A stretch of 64,000 nt of DNA from Streptomyces halobius (GCF_023277745.1 NZ_CP086322.1:5456001-5520000); one strand, 5' to 3'; shown: positions 1-12,152, numbered from the stretch's first letter. Notes: generated from the letters alone by a model not told the origin. Program-made: numbers and translations.

Positions 1-2
1 AG

Positions 3-305
3 CCGAAGTATGTGATCTCCTTCGGAGCCTGCTCCAACTGCGGCGGCCCCTACTGGGACTCGTACTCCGTCACCAAGGGCGTCGACCAGATCATTCCGGT
101 CGATGTGTACGTACCGGGCTGCCCGCCGCGGCCGGAGGCGCTGCTGCAGGGCGTCCTCAAGCTGCAGGAGAAGATCGCCCGTGAGTCGCTGGGGGAGCGG
201 TACGGGCACCGGCGCGACGGTGCCGGCCGGCCTTCGGCGGCCGCGCTGCGCAGCGGGCTGGTGGCGCCGCCCGCCCCGAAGGCGGCGGTGGAGGAGCCCC
301 GATGA
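3..305 (+). CDS. nuoB: NADH-quinone oxidoreductase subunit B, 3' part
   Basis: Partial gene: the 5' end lies before the window and only about 100 C-terminal residues remain. NuoB carries the N2 iron-sulfur cluster that passes electrons to quinone. Visible family features are a GAC motif followed by SNCGG, and [16 protein letters not shown], which holds the last cluster cysteine. The CSNCGG stretch differs from the CAxSGG form usual in canonical NuoB and adds a cysteine. A non-conserved Ala/Pro-rich tail of about 35 residues follows. The stop overlaps the start of nuoC by 4 nt (ATGA). Family certain; whether this is the second NuoB copy of the genome is inferred from the incomplete cluster around it. 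Confidence 0.93.
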   Translation, partial: PKYVISFGACSNCGGPYWDSYSVTKGVDQIIPVDVYVPGCPPRPEALLQGVLKLQEKIARESLGERYGHRRDGAGRPSAAALRSGLVAPPAPKAAVEEPR

Positions 306-1849
306 GCGAGCAGCAGCCTGAGCGGAAGGCATCGGGAGAGACGTCGGCGAAGGCGGCAGAGACACCGCAGACACCGGCGATACCGCAGGCATCGCAGGCA
401 CGCCAGACACCGGAGACGGCGGCGTCGACACGAGCGGCTGAGTCGGCCGAGCCGGCTGAGGCCGCTGCGCCTGCTGAGGCCGGTACGCCCGTTGAGCCGG
501 CCGAGCCGGTTGCCGAGCCCGTCGTCGGCTGGCTGCCGCGGCCCGCGAGCGAGATCTTCGGTACCGGGGCCACGGCGGAGCTGGCGTACGAGCTGCTGAC
601 CGTGGACGTGCCCGCCGACGGCTGGCTCACGGCACTGACGGCGGCTCGCGACGATCTCGGCTGCGCCTACTTCGACTGGCTGAGCGCCGTCGACGAGCCC
701 GGCACCGGCTTCCGGATCTGCGCCCACCTCGCGAACGTGGCGCATCCGGGCGCCGTCCACCGGCTGGTCGTACGGACGACCGTGCCGCACGACGCCGCCG
801 CGCTGCCCACCGCCGTGGGGGTGTACGCGGGGGCGGCCTGGCATGAGCGCGAGACCCACGAGATGTTCGGGGTGGATTTCACCGGCCATCCGCACCTCGT
901 ACCGCTGCTGCTCCCGGAGTCGTTCGAGGGGCATCCGCTGCGCAAGGACTTTGTGCTGGCGGCGCGGGTCGCCAAGGCGTGGCCGGGCGCCAAGGAGCCG
1001 GGAGAGTCCGGGCACGGTGGGCCCAAGCGTCGTCAGATGCTGCCCCCGGGTGTCCCGGATCCCAATGAGTGGGGCCCGCTGAAGGGCCAGCTGCCGCCCG
1101 CCCCCGCGCGGCCGGCGCGTGGTGCCCGTGCGGCGGGTGGTGCTCGTGGGGCGGGTGCCGCCGCGGGCGAGCGTCCGGCCCGGCGTACGCGGACCGCGGG
1201 CGCGGGCTCGGCGAGCCAGCAGGCGGCGGGCGAGGGGGCGACTCCGGCGACGGCGGACGCGGGCGCGGGAGCGGCTCCGGCCGAACGCCCCGAGCGTCCC
1301 GTCCGTGCCGAACGCCCTGAACACCCCGAACGTCCCCCCCGTGCCGAACGCCCGGACCGTCCCGCTCGCCGGACGCGTTCCGCGAGCGAGGGCTCGGCCA
1401 GCCAGCAGGCGGCCGAGGGTGCCCCGGCAGCGCCGAGCGCTCCGGCAGCCCCGCGCTCCGCCGACGCGCCCTGGCACCACGCACGCCCGGCCTTCGCCGA
1501 CGCGGAGCAGAAACCGGAGCCCAAGCGGGAGCCGGGCACCAAGCCGGAGCCGGAGCCGACGGACCAGCCGAAGCCGGAGGCCGAGGCGGAGCCTGGGGCC
1601 CGGCCGGAACCGGAGGCGAAGCCGGCGTCGGCCGCCGAGCCGGAGCCCAAGGCCCCGCCCGCCACCGAACAGGCCCCGCCCGCGCCCGCCACCGAACAGG
1701 CCCCAACGCCGAAGCCCGAGCCCGAACAGGCCCCGGGCCCCGAGCCCGAGGCGACCCCCAAGCCTGAGCCTGAGGCGACCCCCGAAGCACCGGCCACCCC
1801 CGACCAGCCCCCCACCCCCCAAGACCCGGCAGGAGGCGAGACGTCATGA
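302..1849 (+). CDS. nuoC: NuoC-like subunit with long low-complexity tails
   Basis: The product is 515 residues, about twice the usual NuoC length. The recognisable 30-kDa-subunit domain spans roughly residues 75-225 and contains the signature [11 protein letters not shown] (180-190) followed by GHPHL and [15 protein letters not shown]. The first ~70 residues are Ala/Glu/Pro/Thr rich. Residues ~265-515 are a Pro/Glu/Ala/Arg-rich tail with repeated ARRTR...GSASQQAA modules, ERPERP-type repeats and a KPEPE-rich end. NuoC sits in the peripheral arm beside NuoD, but no nuoD follows: the next gene is nuoH, overlapping by 4 nt. The tails are presumably disordered. The reading frame stays open with host-like codon use, so the tail is judged real. 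Confidence 0.88.
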   Translation: MSEQQPERKASGETSAKAAETPQTPAIPQASQARQTPETAASTRAAESAEPAEAAAPAEAGTPVEPAEPVAEPVVGWLPRPASEIFGTGATAELAYELLTVDVPADGWLTALTAARDDLGCAYFDWLSAVDEPGTGFRICAHLANVAHPGAVHRLVVRTTVPHDAAALPTAVGVYAGAAWHERETHEMFGVDFTGHPHLVPLLLPESFEGHPLRKDFVLAARVAKAWPGAKEPGESGHGGPKRRQMLPPGVPDPNEWGPLKGQLPPAPARPARGARAAGGARGAGAAAGERPARRTRTAGAGSASQQAAGEGATPATADAGAGAAPAERPERPVRAERPEHPERPPRAERPDRPARRTRSASEGSASQQAAEGAPAAPSAPAAPRSADAPWHHARPAFADAEQKPEPKREPGTKPEPEPTDQPKPEAEAEPGARPEPEAKPASAAEPEPKAPPATEQAPPAPATEQAPTPKPEPEQAPGPEPEATPKPEPEATPEAPATPDQPPTPQDPAGGETS

Positions 1850-2811
1850 GCGATGCTCTCGACATCGCGCTCCGCCTCGCCGTCGTCTTCGTCGTGTTCC
1901 TGGCCCTCCCGCTGATCATCGGGCAGACCGAGCACAAGGTCATGGCCCATATGCAGGGACGGCTCGGCCCCATGTACGCGGGTGGCTTCCACGGCTGGGC
2001 GCAGCTCGTCGCGGACGGTGTGAAGTTCGCGCAGAAGGAGGACGTCGTTCCGGCCGGCGCCGACCGGCGGATCTTCCAGCTCGCGCCCGCCGTCGCCCTC
2101 CTGCCGTACCTCCTCGTCCTGGTCGTCATCCCGGTGGGGCCGCACAACGCCGTCGGGCAGGTCATCGACGCGGGCATCTTCTTCGTGCTCGCCGTCATGG
2201 GCGTCGGTGTGCTGGGCTCGCTGATGGCGGGCTGGGCGTCGGCCAACAAGTTCTCGCTGCTCGGCGGTCTGCGGACGGCCGCGCAGCTGCTCGCGTACGA
2301 ACTGCCGATGCTGCTCGCCGCCGCGTCCGTCGCGATGGCGGCCGGCACGCTCTCCCTCCCCGGCATCCTGGACGCGTTCCAGTGGTGGTGGGTGCCGTGG
2401 CAGATCGTCGGCGGTCTGGTCTTCTTCACCGCCGGGCTCGCCGAACTGCAGCGCCCGCCCTTCGACATGCCGGTCGCCGACTCCGAGATCATCTTCGGCG
2501 CGTACACCGAGTACACCGGGCTGCGCTTCGCCCTCTTCCTCCTCGCCGAGTACGCGGGCATCGTCGTCCTCTGCGCGCTGACCACCGTTCTCTTCCTCGG
2601 CGGCTGGCACAGCCCGTTCGGCGGGGACGGCCTGGGCTGGCTGTGGACGCTGCTGAAGACCGCGATCCTCGCCTTCGGCGTCATCTGGCTCCGGGTCACC
2701 TACCCCCGGCTCCGTGAGGACCAGCTGCAGAAGCTCGCCTGGACGGTTCTCATCCCGCTCGCTCTCGCCCAGATCGCCCTGACCGGCGTCGTCAAGGTGG
2801 TGATCTCCTGA
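1846..2811 (+). CDS. nuoH: NADH-quinone oxidoreductase subunit H
   Basis: NuoH is the membrane subunit that joins the peripheral arm to the proton-pumping membrane arm and forms part of the quinone chamber. The 321-residue product is a polytopic membrane protein of about eight helices. It keeps the family loop GRLGP...[17 protein letters not shown] (near 43-68) and the ERPPFD-like segment [15 protein letters not shown]. The start overlaps nuoC by 4 nt (ATGA) and the stop shares one base with the nuoI start (TGATG), so the genes are translationally coupled. The GPNRVGP signature of canonical NuoH reads GPMYAGG here, a divergence fitting a second-copy cluster. Confidence 0.95.
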   Translation: MSDALDIALRLAVVFVVFLALPLIIGQTEHKVMAHMQGRLGPMYAGGFHGWAQLVADGVKFAQKEDVVPAGADRRIFQLAPAVALLPYLLVLVVIPVGPHNAVGQVIDAGIFFVLAVMGVGVLGSLMAGWASANKFSLLGGLRTAAQLLAYELPMLLAAASVAMAAGTLSLPGILDAFQWWWVPWQIVGGLVFFTAGLAELQRPPFDMPVADSEIIFGAYTEYTGLRFALFLLAEYAGIVVLCALTTVLFLGGWHSPFGGDGLGWLWTLLKTAILAFGVIWLRVTYPRLREDQLQKLAWTVLIPLALAQIALTGVVKVVIS

Positions 2812-3425
2812 TGGGCATCCCCGGATCAGGTCTGGCCAAGGGCCTGGCCGTCACCCTGCGGACATTGACGAAACGGTCGGTCACCGCGCAGTACCCGGAC
2901 GTCCAGCCCGACCTCGCGCCGCGCACCCGCGGCGTCATCGCACTGTTCGAGGAGAACTGCACGGTCTGCATGCTGTGCGCCCGTGAGTGCCCGGACTGGT
3001 GCATCTACATCGACTCCCACAAGGAGACGGTGCCGCCGGCCGCCCCCGGAGGCCGCGAGCGCAGCCGGAATGTGCTGGACCGCTTCGCGATCGACTTCGC
3101 GCTGTGCATGTACTGCGGTATCTGCATCGAGGTCTGCCCCTTTGACGCGCTGTTCTGGTCCCCGGAGTTCGAGTACGCCGAGACGGACATCCGCGATCTG
3201 ACCCACGAGCGCGACAAGCTGCGCGAGTGGATGTGGACGGTGCCCGAGCCGCCCGCGCTCGACCCGGCGGCCGAGGAGCCCAAGGAGGTCGGCGCCGCCC
3301 GTAAGGCCGCGGACAAACGCGCCGCCCAGGAGGCCGAGGCAGCCCAGCGGGAGGCCGAGGCAGCCCAGAAGCAGGCCCCCGACCAGCCCCAGGACCGACC
3401 GGACACACCCAAGGAGGGATCGTGA
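2811..3425 (+). CDS. nuoI: NADH-quinone oxidoreductase subunit I (2x[4Fe-4S])
   Basis: NuoI is the ferredoxin-like peripheral subunit carrying clusters N6a and N6b. Both cluster motifs are present: C50xxC53xxC56xxxC60P and C99xxC102xxC105xxxC109P. The 204-residue product has an extra C-terminal tail from about residue 150, rich in Ala/Glu/Gln/Lys ([19 protein letters not shown]), predicted to be helical or coiled coil and absent from short NuoI proteins. It starts inside the nuoH stop codon (TGATG) and overlaps nuoJ by 4 nt (GTGA). Confidence 0.95.
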   Translation: MGIPGSGLAKGLAVTLRTLTKRSVTAQYPDVQPDLAPRTRGVIALFEENCTVCMLCARECPDWCIYIDSHKETVPPAAPGGRERSRNVLDRFAIDFALCMYCGICIEVCPFDALFWSPEFEYAETDIRDLTHERDKLREWMWTVPEPPALDPAAEEPKEVGAARKAADKRAAQEAEAAQREAEAAQKQAPDQPQDRPDTPKEGS

Positions 3426-4036
3426 CGCTCGCCGCCGCAAGCCATGGCTTTCTCTCGCCCACCGGTGTCGAGATCGCGTTCCTCCTCGTCGGCGTCGCCA
3501 CGCTCGGCGCGGCGGTGATCACCGTCACGACCAGGCAGCTGGTGCACTCCGCCCTCTGGCTGGTCGTCGCCCTCGGCGGGATCGCCGTCGAATATCTCCT
3601 CCTCACCGCCGAATTCATCGCCTGGGTACAGGTGCTGATCTACGTCGGTTCCGTGGTCGTCCTCCTGCTGTTCGGGCTGATGCTCACCAAGGCGCCCATC
3701 GGCCGCTCCCCGGACGCGGATTCGGGCAACCGCTGGGCCGCGCTCCTCGTGGCCGGCGCCTCGGCCGCCGCACTGGTCTGGGTCGTCGTCGACGCGTTCC
3801 GTGCCACCTGGATCAACCTCGACGGTCCCGTCCACGGCTCCACCAGCGCCACCGGGCGCAGCCTCTTCCAGTACTGGGTGCTGCCCTTCGAGGCGCTGTC
3901 CGTGCTGCTGCTCGCCGCGCTCGTCGGGGCGATCGTGCTGTCCCGCAAGCACGGTGCGGCGGCCCCCCGGAGCGGTGCCGTCGCCCAGGCGTCCCCCGCC
4001 GGCCCGGCCGTCCCCGCCCCCGGAGAGGACCGCTGA
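3422..4036 (+). CDS. nuoJ: NADH-quinone oxidoreductase subunit J
   Basis: Small membrane subunit of the proximal pump module. The 204-residue product shows about five hydrophobic helices and the family segment [19 protein letters not shown] near residue 63, which forms the pi-bulge helix of NuoJ. It uses a GTG start overlapping the nuoI stop (GTGA), preceded by AAGGAGGGA. The stop shares a base with the nuoK start. The C-terminal ~25 residues are Ala/Pro rich and not conserved. Confidence 0.93.
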   Translation: MTLAAASHGFLSPTGVEIAFLLVGVATLGAAVITVTTRQLVHSALWLVVALGGIAVEYLLLTAEFIAWVQVLIYVGSVVVLLLFGLMLTKAPIGRSPDADSGNRWAALLVAGASAAALVWVVVDAFRATWINLDGPVHGSTSATGRSLFQYWVLPFEALSVLLLAALVGAIVLSRKHGAAAPRSGAVAQASPAGPAVPAPGEDR

Positions 4037-4401
4037 TGCATCTCGCTTATCCGGCCGTCCTTTCCGTCCTCCTCTTCTGCACCGGTCTGTACGGCGTGCT
4101 CGCCCGCCGCAACGCGATCCTGGTGCTGATGTCCGTCGAGCTGATGCTCAACGCCGTCAACCTCAACCTCGTCGCCTTCGACGTCTGGCTGCGCGACACC
4201 CTGCACGCGGGCCAGGCGCTCACCCTGTTCACCATCACCGTCGCCGCCGCCGAGATCGGCATCGGCCTGGCGATCGTGCTGCTCGTCTACCGCAACCGCG
4301 GCAGCTCCGACATCGACCGGCTCCGTGACCTCGCCGAGAAGGCGGGTGCGGCGGACCCGGACACGCAGCAGCCGGACACCGAGGCGGAGGCCACCGCGTG
4401 A
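4036..4401 (+). CDS. nuoK: NADH-quinone oxidoreductase subunit K
   Basis: NuoK is a three-helix MrpC-like subunit with buried glutamates in the proton path. The 121-residue product has three helices with the conserved segment [19 protein letters not shown], including the functional Glu in helix 2, and a second acidic residue in the [14 protein letters not shown] helix. It starts in the nuoJ stop (TGATG) and its end overlaps nuoL by 4 nt (GTGA). A polar tail of ~20 residues follows the third helix. Confidence 0.95.
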   Translation: MHLAYPAVLSVLLFCTGLYGVLARRNAILVLMSVELMLNAVNLNLVAFDVWLRDTLHAGQALTLFTITVAAAEIGIGLAIVLLVYRNRGSSDIDRLRDLAEKAGAADPDTQQPDTEAEATA

Positions 4402-6395
4402 CGCTCACGACCACCGCCGTCCTCGTTCCCCTCCTGCCCTTCCTCGGAGCCGTCGCGGGCCTCCTTCTGGGCCGCGGCAGGCCCGGCTTCGTCCGGCCGC
4501 TGGCCGTCCTGCCGACGCTGGCCGCGGCCGCGCTCGCCATCGGCGTCGCCGTCGCACAGGGCGGCGGCGCGGCCACGGACGTCGCCACCCGGCTCACCCC
4601 GACCGGCTCGGTCCCGATCGACCTGTCCCTGCACATCGACGGCTTCGCCGCGCTGATCGCCGTCCTCGTCGGCGTCGTCGCGACCTGCGTGCAGATCTAC
4701 TCCACCGGCTATCTGCGCGACGATCCGCGCTACCCCTCCTACGCCGCGCTGGTCTCGCTCTTCACCTCCGCGATGCTGCTGGTCGTCTACACGGGCGATC
4801 TGATGGTGCTGCTGGTCGGCTGGGAAGTCATGGGCATCTGCTCGTACTTCCTCGTCGGCCACTACTGGGAGACCGAGACCGCCCGCGCCGCCTCCCTCAA
4901 GGCGTTCCTCGTCACCAAGCTCGGCGATGTCCCCTTCCTCTTCGGCATCTTCGCGCTGGCCGCCGACACCGGGACCTTCCGGATCACCGGCATCCTCAGC
5001 TCCGTCGCCCGCGACGGCCTGGACCACCCCACCCTGATCGCACTGCTGCTGCTGGCCGGCGTCGCGGGCAAGTCGGCGCAGTTCCCGCTGCACACCTGGC
5101 TCCCGGACGCGATGGCCGGCCCGACGCCCGTCTCGGCGCTCATCCACGCCGCGACGATGGTGGCGGCCGGTGTCTATGTCGTGGCCCGTCTCCTCCCCGT
5201 CTTCGCCGCCTCCGCGGCCGCGATGATCGTGCTCGCCGTCATGGCCGCGGTCACCATGGTCGGTTCCGGTCTGGCGGCCCTGGCCCAGGACGACATCAAG
5301 CGCGTCCTGGCCTATTCGACAGTCGGCCAGCTCGGCTACATGACCGGCGCACTGGCCGTCGGCGACCGCGGTGCCGCCGTCTTCCACCTCCTTTCGCACG
5401 GTGCGTTCAAGGCGCTCCTCTTCCTCGGCGCGGGCGTGATCATCCACGCCGCGGGCACCAACTCACTGGCCGCCATGTCCAGGATGACCGGCCTGGCCCG
5501 GCGTATCCCGGACGCCTTCTGGACGATGACCGTCGCGCTGCTCGCGCTCGCCGCGATCCCGCCCTTCGCCGGCTTCTTCTCCAAGGAAGCCGTCCTGGGC
5601 GCCGCCGAGCACGCCACCATCGGTGACGCGCACGGCATCCCCGGCGCGGCCGGCTGGACCGTACTGCTCTCCGGACTGCTCACCGCCCTCCTCACCGCGG
5701 CCTACGCCACCCGCCTGTGGCTGCTGGTCTTCCGGGGCAGGGGCACCGAGGCCCCCGACCACGGTGCGCAGCCGATCGCCATGAACGCCGTGCTGTGGGT
5801 GCTCTTCATCCCCACCGCCGCGCTCGGCCTGGCCGCCCCCTTCCTGCCCGACTGGTTCGACGGGCGTTCGCTCGATCCGACGCTCACCACCTCCGTCCTG
5901 GGCACCGGTGTCGCCCTCGTCGGCGGCCTGATCACCTATGCCGCCTGGCGCCACACCACCGCCCTCGCCGTCCGCACCCCCATGGGCGCGGTCGTCATCG
6001 CCCCGGACACCGCCCCCGGGCTCTCCGAGGAGACGGCCATCGCCACCCACACCCCCGTCTACGGGAACATCGCGGGCGCCGCCGACCCCGCCGACCCGGG
6101 CCACCTCCTCCTCGGCCCGCTGCACCGCCACGCGGCCGTCGGCTTCCACCTCGACACCGTCTACTCCGCCCTGTTCGTGCGGCCCACCCGCGCCGCCGCC
6201 AGGCTCGTCGCCTTCCTCGACCGCGAGGTCGTCGACACCTACGTACGCGGTGCGGGCACCGCCCCCCGCTGGCTGGGCGCCGCCGTCCGCCGCGCCCAGA
6301 CCGGCAATGTGCAGACCTACCTCGGCGCGCTGCTCGCGGGCTCGCTCGTCCTGGCCATCGCCGCCGTCCTCGTCGCTACGGGCACGGGGGCCTGA
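4398..6395 (+). CDS. nuoL: NADH-quinone oxidoreductase subunit L
   Basis: Largest antiporter-like pump subunit, 665 residues, about 14 core helices plus a C-terminal lateral helix. Family hallmarks are [18 protein letters not shown] (glutamate of TM5), [32 protein letters not shown], and the lysine-bearing [17 protein letters not shown] and [13 protein letters not shown] segments. A long soluble loop precedes the last helices. Start is GTG overlapping nuoK. A 98-nt spacer separates it from nuoM, the only real gap in this run of nuo genes. Confidence 0.95.
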   Translation: MTLTTTAVLVPLLPFLGAVAGLLLGRGRPGFVRPLAVLPTLAAAALAIGVAVAQGGGAATDVATRLTPTGSVPIDLSLHIDGFAALIAVLVGVVATCVQIYSTGYLRDDPRYPSYAALVSLFTSAMLLVVYTGDLMVLLVGWEVMGICSYFLVGHYWETETARAASLKAFLVTKLGDVPFLFGIFALAADTGTFRITGILSSVARDGLDHPTLIALLLLAGVAGKSAQFPLHTWLPDAMAGPTPVSALIHAATMVAAGVYVVARLLPVFAASAAAMIVLAVMAAVTMVGSGLAALAQDDIKRVLAYSTVGQLGYMTGALAVGDRGAAVFHLLSHGAFKALLFLGAGVIIHAAGTNSLAAMSRMTGLARRIPDAFWTMTVALLALAAIPPFAGFFSKEAVLGAAEHATIGDAHGIPGAAGWTVLLSGLLTALLTAAYATRLWLLVFRGRGTEAPDHGAQPIAMNAVLWVLFIPTAALGLAAPFLPDWFDGRSLDPTLTTSVLGTGVALVGGLITYAAWRHTTALAVRTPMGAVVIAPDTAPGLSEETAIATHTPVYGNIAGAADPADPGHLLLGPLHRHAAVGFHLDTVYSALFVRPTRAAARLVAFLDREVVDTYVRGAGTAPRWLGAAVRRAQTGNVQTYLGALLAGSLVLAIAAVLVATGTGA

Positions 6396-6426
6396 CCGTG
6401 CTGCCATCCCCCGGGGGCAGGCCCCC
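6386..6426 (+). terminator. Hairpin at nuoL-nuoM junction
   Basis: GGGGGCCTG (6386-6394) pairs perfectly with CAGGCCCCC (6418-6426). The left arm includes the last nuoL codons and its stop. No T-tract follows, so this is more likely an mRNA stability or partial attenuation element than a full terminator. Confidence 0.3.
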
Positions 6427-6493
6427 GTACCCCCAGCCGACAGACCGCGTGGCCTGCCTCGCCGGAACCGGAACCCTGAGGAGGGCCTGACCC

Positions 6494-8127
<1,634 letters not shown>

Positions 8128-8128
<1 letters not shown>

Positions 8129-9696
8129 TGAGCCCGATGATCCCGATGGCCGCGTCCCCGGTGGCCTCTCTGGTCCAGTCCGTCGACTGGATCGCCATCG
8201 CACCACCCACCATCGCCGCGGCCGTCGCCCTGGTGGTGCTGGTCGCCGACCTCTTCCTCCCCGGCGCCAAGAAGCCGCTGCTGGGCTGGATCGCGGCGGG
8301 CGGCCTCGCCCTCGCGGTGCTCTCCCTCCTCCCCCTCCTGGACGGCGACCGCAGCACCTTCTGCCTCACGGGCCACCCGTCCGTCTGCAGTTACGTGGCC
8401 GACCCGTTCACCCTCGTCATCCAGTTCCTGGTGCTGGCCGCGGCGTTGCTGACCGCCCTGCTGTCGGTCGACACCATCAAGGAGCACGACCTGCCCACCG
8501 GGGAGTACTGGTTCCTGCTGCTCTCCTCGGCGGCCGGCGCGGCCCTGCTGCCCGCCTCCCGGGACCTCGCCACCCTCGTCATCGCCCTGGAGGTCGCCTC
8601 CCTCCCCGCCTTCGCCCTCGTCGGACTGCGTCGCGGTGACCGGCTCTCCTCCGAGGCGGCGCTGAAGTTCTTCCTCTCCTCGGTGGCCGCCACCGCAGTG
8701 ATGCTGCTCGGTGTGAGCTTCCTGTACGCCGCCACCGGGAGCCTCCACCTCTCCCGGGTGGCGCAGACCCTCACCGACCTCCCCGACCCCCGGCTGGCCA
8801 CCCTGGCCAGCGCCGGCGTCGCGCTCACCCTCGTCGGCTTCGCCTTCAAGACCGCGGCCGTACCGTTCCACTTCTGGGTGCCCGACACCTATGTGGGCGC
8901 GCCGCTCCCCATCGCCGCCTACCTGTCGGTGGTCGGCAAGGCCGTCGGCTTCTCCGGCCTGATCCTCGTCACGGTCCGCGGCTTCCCCACGTACGCGGAC
9001 GTCTGGGGCCCGGCGCTGGCCGTCATCGCGGCGCTCACCATGACGGTGGGCAACGTCGCGGCGCTGCGCCAGAACCCGGACCGCGCGCACAGCGCCGTCC
9101 GCCTGCTCGCCTGGTCCTCCGTCGGCCAGGCCGGCTACCTCCTGGTCCCGATCGCGGCGGCGGGCTACCTCGACGACCCGGCCCGCGCGATCGGCGCCAC
9201 CGTCGCCTACGCCCTGATGTACGCGGCGGTGAACCTGGGCGCCTTCGGGGTCGTCGCCCTGGTGGCCCGTACCCGCGCCGCCAACCGCGTCACCGACTAC
9301 CGCGGCCTGTACGGCCGACGCCCCCTGGCCGCCTTCGCGCTCGGCTTCTTCCTCCTCAACCTGGCGGGCCTGCCGCCGGGCATCATCGGTCTCTTCGCCA
9401 AGGTCACGGTCTTCTCCGCGGCCGTCGACGCGGGCCTGGGCTGGCTCGCCGTGGTCATGGCCGTCAACGTGGTGATCGCGCTCTACTACTACCTCCAGTG
9501 GACGGCGGTGCTCTTCCGCGCCGAGGCGCCGGAGGAACGCCCGGCAGAGCGGCTCGCCACCGGGACGGCCGCCCCGGCCCGCGCCAGGGTCCCGGCCGCC
9601 CTCACCACCGCCATCACCGTCGCCGCGGTCCTGGGCGTCGCCCTCTCCGGGGCCCCGCAAGCCGTCCTGCGGTTCGCCTCAGGGGCGCTCCTCTAG
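8128..9696 (+). CDS. nuoN: NADH-quinone oxidoreductase subunit N
   Basis: Third antiporter-like pump subunit, 522 residues. Conserved stretches include the glutamate of LVIALEVASLPAFALVG, AFKTAAVPFHFWVPDTYVGAPLPIAAYLSV, and SAVRLLAWSSVGQAGYLLVP. The ATG at 8128 gives the 1-nt TGATG overlap used elsewhere in the cluster and sits 9 nt after GGAGG; a GTG at 8125 is one codon upstream and cannot be excluded. It is the last nuo gene, followed by a hairpin. Confidence 0.95.
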
Positions 9697-9702
9697 CGGT
9701 AC

Positions 9703-9734
9703 GGGCCTACGGCCACCCGTCCGGCCGTGGGCCC
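9703..9734 (+). terminator. Hairpin after nuoN
   Basis: A 12-bp stem (9703-9714 with 9723-9734, one G-T pair) and an 8-nt loop lie just after the nuoN stop. No T-tract follows, as is common in high-GC actinomycetes. Likely end of the nuo transcript. The remaining spacer to htpX (to 9889) holds only a GGAGG site at 9878. Confidence 0.5.
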
Positions 9735-9889
9735 TCGGGGAGCCCGCTCGCCCGGCCCCACCCGTGCCACCGCGCGTGCACAAGGGAACTAGCCCTGCTC
9801 ATCCCGCGTTGACCAGTGAGTAAGGGTCCACTGGAGAGTGGAGAAACAGAGCACAGGGTTCCCCTGCCGCACCGCTTGGAGGGCGTACC

Positions 9890-10753
9890 GTGCACCGCCG
9901 GCACAACGGGCTCAGAACCGCAGTACTCCTCGGGGGACTGTCCGCACTCATCATCGTCATCGGCGGCCTCTTCGGCCGTACGGGCCTGGTCATCGCCGTC
10001 CTCCTCGCGCTGGGCACCAACGCCTACGCGTACTGGAACAGCGACAAGCTCGCCCTCAGAGCCATGCGTGCCCGCCCCGTCAGCGAGTTCGAGGCCCCGG
10101 GGCTCTACCGCATGGTCCGCGAGCTCTCCACGGCCGCCCGCCAGCCCATGCCGCGCCTCTACATCTCCCCGACCCAGGCCCCCAACGCCTTCGCCACCGG
10201 GCGCAACCCCCGCAACGCCGCCGTCTGCTGCACCGACGGCATCCTGCGGCTTCTCGACGAACGCGAACTGCGCGGCGTCATCGGGCATGAACTCAGCCAC
10301 GTCTACAACCGCGACATCCTCATCTCGTCCGTAGCGGGAGCCCTCGCCTCGGTCGTGATGTTCCTCGTCAACTTCGCCTGGCTGATTCCGATAGGCCGGT
10401 CCGACGACGATGAGGGCCCCGGCATCCTGGGCATGCTGCTGATCATGATCCTCGGGCCGGTCGCGGCCTCGCTGATCCAGCTCGCGGTCAGCCGCTCCCG
10501 CGAATACCAGGCGGACGCCTCCGGCGCACGGCTCACCGGCGACCCCCTGGCCCTCGCCTCCGCCCTGCGCAAGCTCGAACACGGCACTGCGCGGCTCCCG
10601 CTGCCCCCCGAGCCGCGCCTGGAGACCGCCGGCCACATGATGATCGCCAACCCGTTCCGCGCGGGCGAGGGCATGTCCAGGCTCTTCTCCACCCACCCCC
10701 CGATGCGCGAACGCATCACCCGCCTGGAGCAGATGGCGGGCCACCGCCCCTGA
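9890..10753 (+). CDS. htpX: Zinc metalloprotease HtpX (M48B)
   Basis: Membrane-bound metalloprotease that degrades damaged membrane proteins, active site facing the cytoplasm. The 287-residue product has two N-terminal helices (~10-50), the zinc motif HELSH (133-137), further hydrophobic segments (~145-168 and ~180-200), and the third zinc ligand E205 in [13 protein letters not shown] start with GGAGG 8 nt upstream. Length and motifs are normal for an active enzyme. It is separated from nuoN by a hairpin, so probably its own transcript. Confidence 0.93.
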   Translation: MHRRHNGLRTAVLLGGLSALIIVIGGLFGRTGLVIAVLLALGTNAYAYWNSDKLALRAMRARPVSEFEAPGLYRMVRELSTAARQPMPRLYISPTQAPNAFATGRNPRNAAVCCTDGILRLLDERELRGVIGHELSHVYNRDILISSVAGALASVVMFLVNFAWLIPIGRSDDDEGPGILGMLLIMILGPVAASLIQLAVSRSREYQADASGARLTGDPLALASALRKLEHGTARLPLPPEPRLETAGHMMIANPFRAGEGMSRLFSTHPPMRERITRLEQMAGHRP

Positions 10754-10968
10754 AGCCCCAGGGCGGCGCACCCGGCGGCTTCAAGGACGAGGCGTCGTCG
10801 GCTCGTCACACCCATGACGCCCGTGACACCCGTGACGTGATCGGTGCGGACGTCGGCACCGGCATCGAGATCAACACCGGCCGTGCCGGTGCAACGGCCC
10901 GCACAGGCAGGCGCGTCTTTTACCAGGCTGTAACGATTTTCCTCCGCGCCCATGGAAGGCTGCCGATC

Positions 10969-11361
10969 ATGAAGTTCATCCTCAACATTCTCTGGCTGGT
11001 CCTGAGCGGCTTCTGGCTGGCGATCGGCTACGTCATCGCGGGCATCGTCTGCTGCATCCTGATCATCACCATCCCCTTCGGCATCGCCAGCTTCCGTATC
11101 GCGGGCTATGCCCTGTGGCCCTTCGGCCGTACGACCGTCGAGCGCCATGACGCGGGTGCCGGTTCGGCGATCGGCAATGTCATCTGGATCATCCTCGCGG
11201 GCTGGTGGCTGGCCCTGGGGCATATCGTCACCGGCCTGGCCCTGTGCGTGACGATCATCGGCATCCCCTTCGGCATCGCCAACTTCAAGATGATCCCGAT
11301 CTCCCTGATGCCGCTCGGCCGCGAGATCGTTCCCACCGACCACCCGTTCGCGACCCGCTGA
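10969..11361 (+). CDS. YccF/DUF307-type inner membrane protein
   Basis: The 130-residue product consists of two tandem copies of a YccF-type repeat: LVLSGFWLAIGYVIAG...TIPFGIASFRIAGYALWPFGR and ILAGWWLALGHIVTGL...GIPFGIANFKMIPISLMPLGR. Each carries a hydrophobic helix pair and the IPFGIAxFK/R motif. Members are small membrane proteins of unknown biochemical role. The ATG at 10969 is preceded by GGAAGG (10954-10959) and begins the first repeat; longer in-frame readings lack family similarity. Confidence 0.85.
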   Translation: MKFILNILWLVLSGFWLAIGYVIAGIVCCILIITIPFGIASFRIAGYALWPFGRTTVERHDAGAGSAIGNVIWIILAGWWLALGHIVTGLALCVTIIGIPFGIANFKMIPISLMPLGREIVPTDHPFATR

Positions 11362-11385
11362 CCGACCACCCCGGACCGGCCCCTC

Positions 11386-11445
11386 ACGCCCGTACGCGTC
11401 ATGCCCGTACGCGTCATGCCCGTACGCGGTTACGCCCGTACGAGC
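11386..11445. repeat. 15-bp tandem repeat, about four units
   Basis: Units of the form ACGCCCGTACGCGTC / ATGCCCGTACGCGTC run at 11386-11400 and 11401-11415, followed by two decayed units to 11445. The array lies between the convergent yccF-type gene and the ABM gene and runs into the 3' end of the latter, supplying its last codons. Confidence 0.7.
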
Positions 11446-12152
11446 CCCCGAGGGGCCGTATACCGCCGGAACCCGAGCGGTTCGACGCCCGCCAGGCCCC
11501 CGATGAAGCGCATCACCGGCCCGTCGCCGTGCACGATGGAGCCGACCTCGCGCTCATGCGCCTCCGGGGCCGTCCACTCGCTGTAATTGACGACCCGCGT
11601 CCCGTCGTCGCTGAGGTGGAAGTGCGACGCGATCCCGCCCTCGCCGATCTGCCGGCCGCCCATCATCTCCACCAGGCCGTCGACGAGCTCCCGGGCCGCG
11701 TGGTGCCCCGTCGTCCGGAAGGCGACCCGTACGACGCAGCCCGCCACCTGCGGCTCTCCCTGCGGCAGCAGGCTGCGATAGAGCCGGAACAGTGTGGGCC
11801 CGGCGTCACCGGCGCCCTCGACGCCGTCCAGCACCGCCGCCATGCGCTCGCTCAGTCCTGCGCCCTCGGCCCGTAGGAACTCCTGGCGTGCCGTATCGCT
11901 CGTCCACTGCCCGTAGTTGAGCACGCTGTGCCCGTCCGTCCCGGCGAACAGTACCCGGGACAGGAAGCCCGCCGGCAGAGGTGTCTCCCCCCAGGCGCGG
12001 GCGACGCCGTCCAGGACGGCCCGCTGGCCCTCCGGGCTGCCCGCGTCCCACTCGCTGATCACTGCGGCGCCGGCGTCCGGCCGCCGGATCTCGGGGAACA
12101 CGTCGGTGCGGAAAGGGGAGCCGTCATTGCGTGTGTCGTGAGCCGAAGTCAT
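11430..12152 (-). CDS. Two-domain antibiotic biosynthesis monooxygenase (ABM)-like protein
   Basis: The 240-residue product appears to hold two ferredoxin-like ABM domains: one around WDAGSPEGQRAVLDGV...VLNYGQWTS and a second around FRTTGHHAARELVDGLVEMMGG...VVNYSEWTAPEAHE. The repeated VLNYGQW/VVNYSEW strand is the clearest sign of the duplication. ABM proteins include small cofactor-free monooxygenases and heme-degrading enzymes; the substrate cannot be read from sequence. The start at 12152 has AGGG about 8 nt upstream; a TTG at 12173 is a weaker alternative. The 3' end is built from a tandem repeat. Confidence 0.75.
   Translation of the reverse strand: MTSAHDTRNDGSPFRTDVFPEIRRPDAGAAVISEWDAGSPEGQRAVLDGVARAWGETPLPAGFLSRVLFAGTDGHSVLNYGQWTSDTARQEFLRAEGAGLSERMAAVLDGVEGAGDAGPTLFRLYRSLLPQGEPQVAGCVVRVAFRTTGHHAARELVDGLVEMMGGRQIGEGGIASHFHLSDDGTRVVNYSEWTAPEAHEREVGSIVHGDGPVMRFIGGLAGVEPLGFRRYTAPRGLVRA

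Noticed and set aside
50..1822. Long minus-strand Gly/Arg/Leu frame opposite nuoC
   Set aside because: It is an antisense image of the NuoC repeats; the plus strand has a recognised domain and a coupled start.
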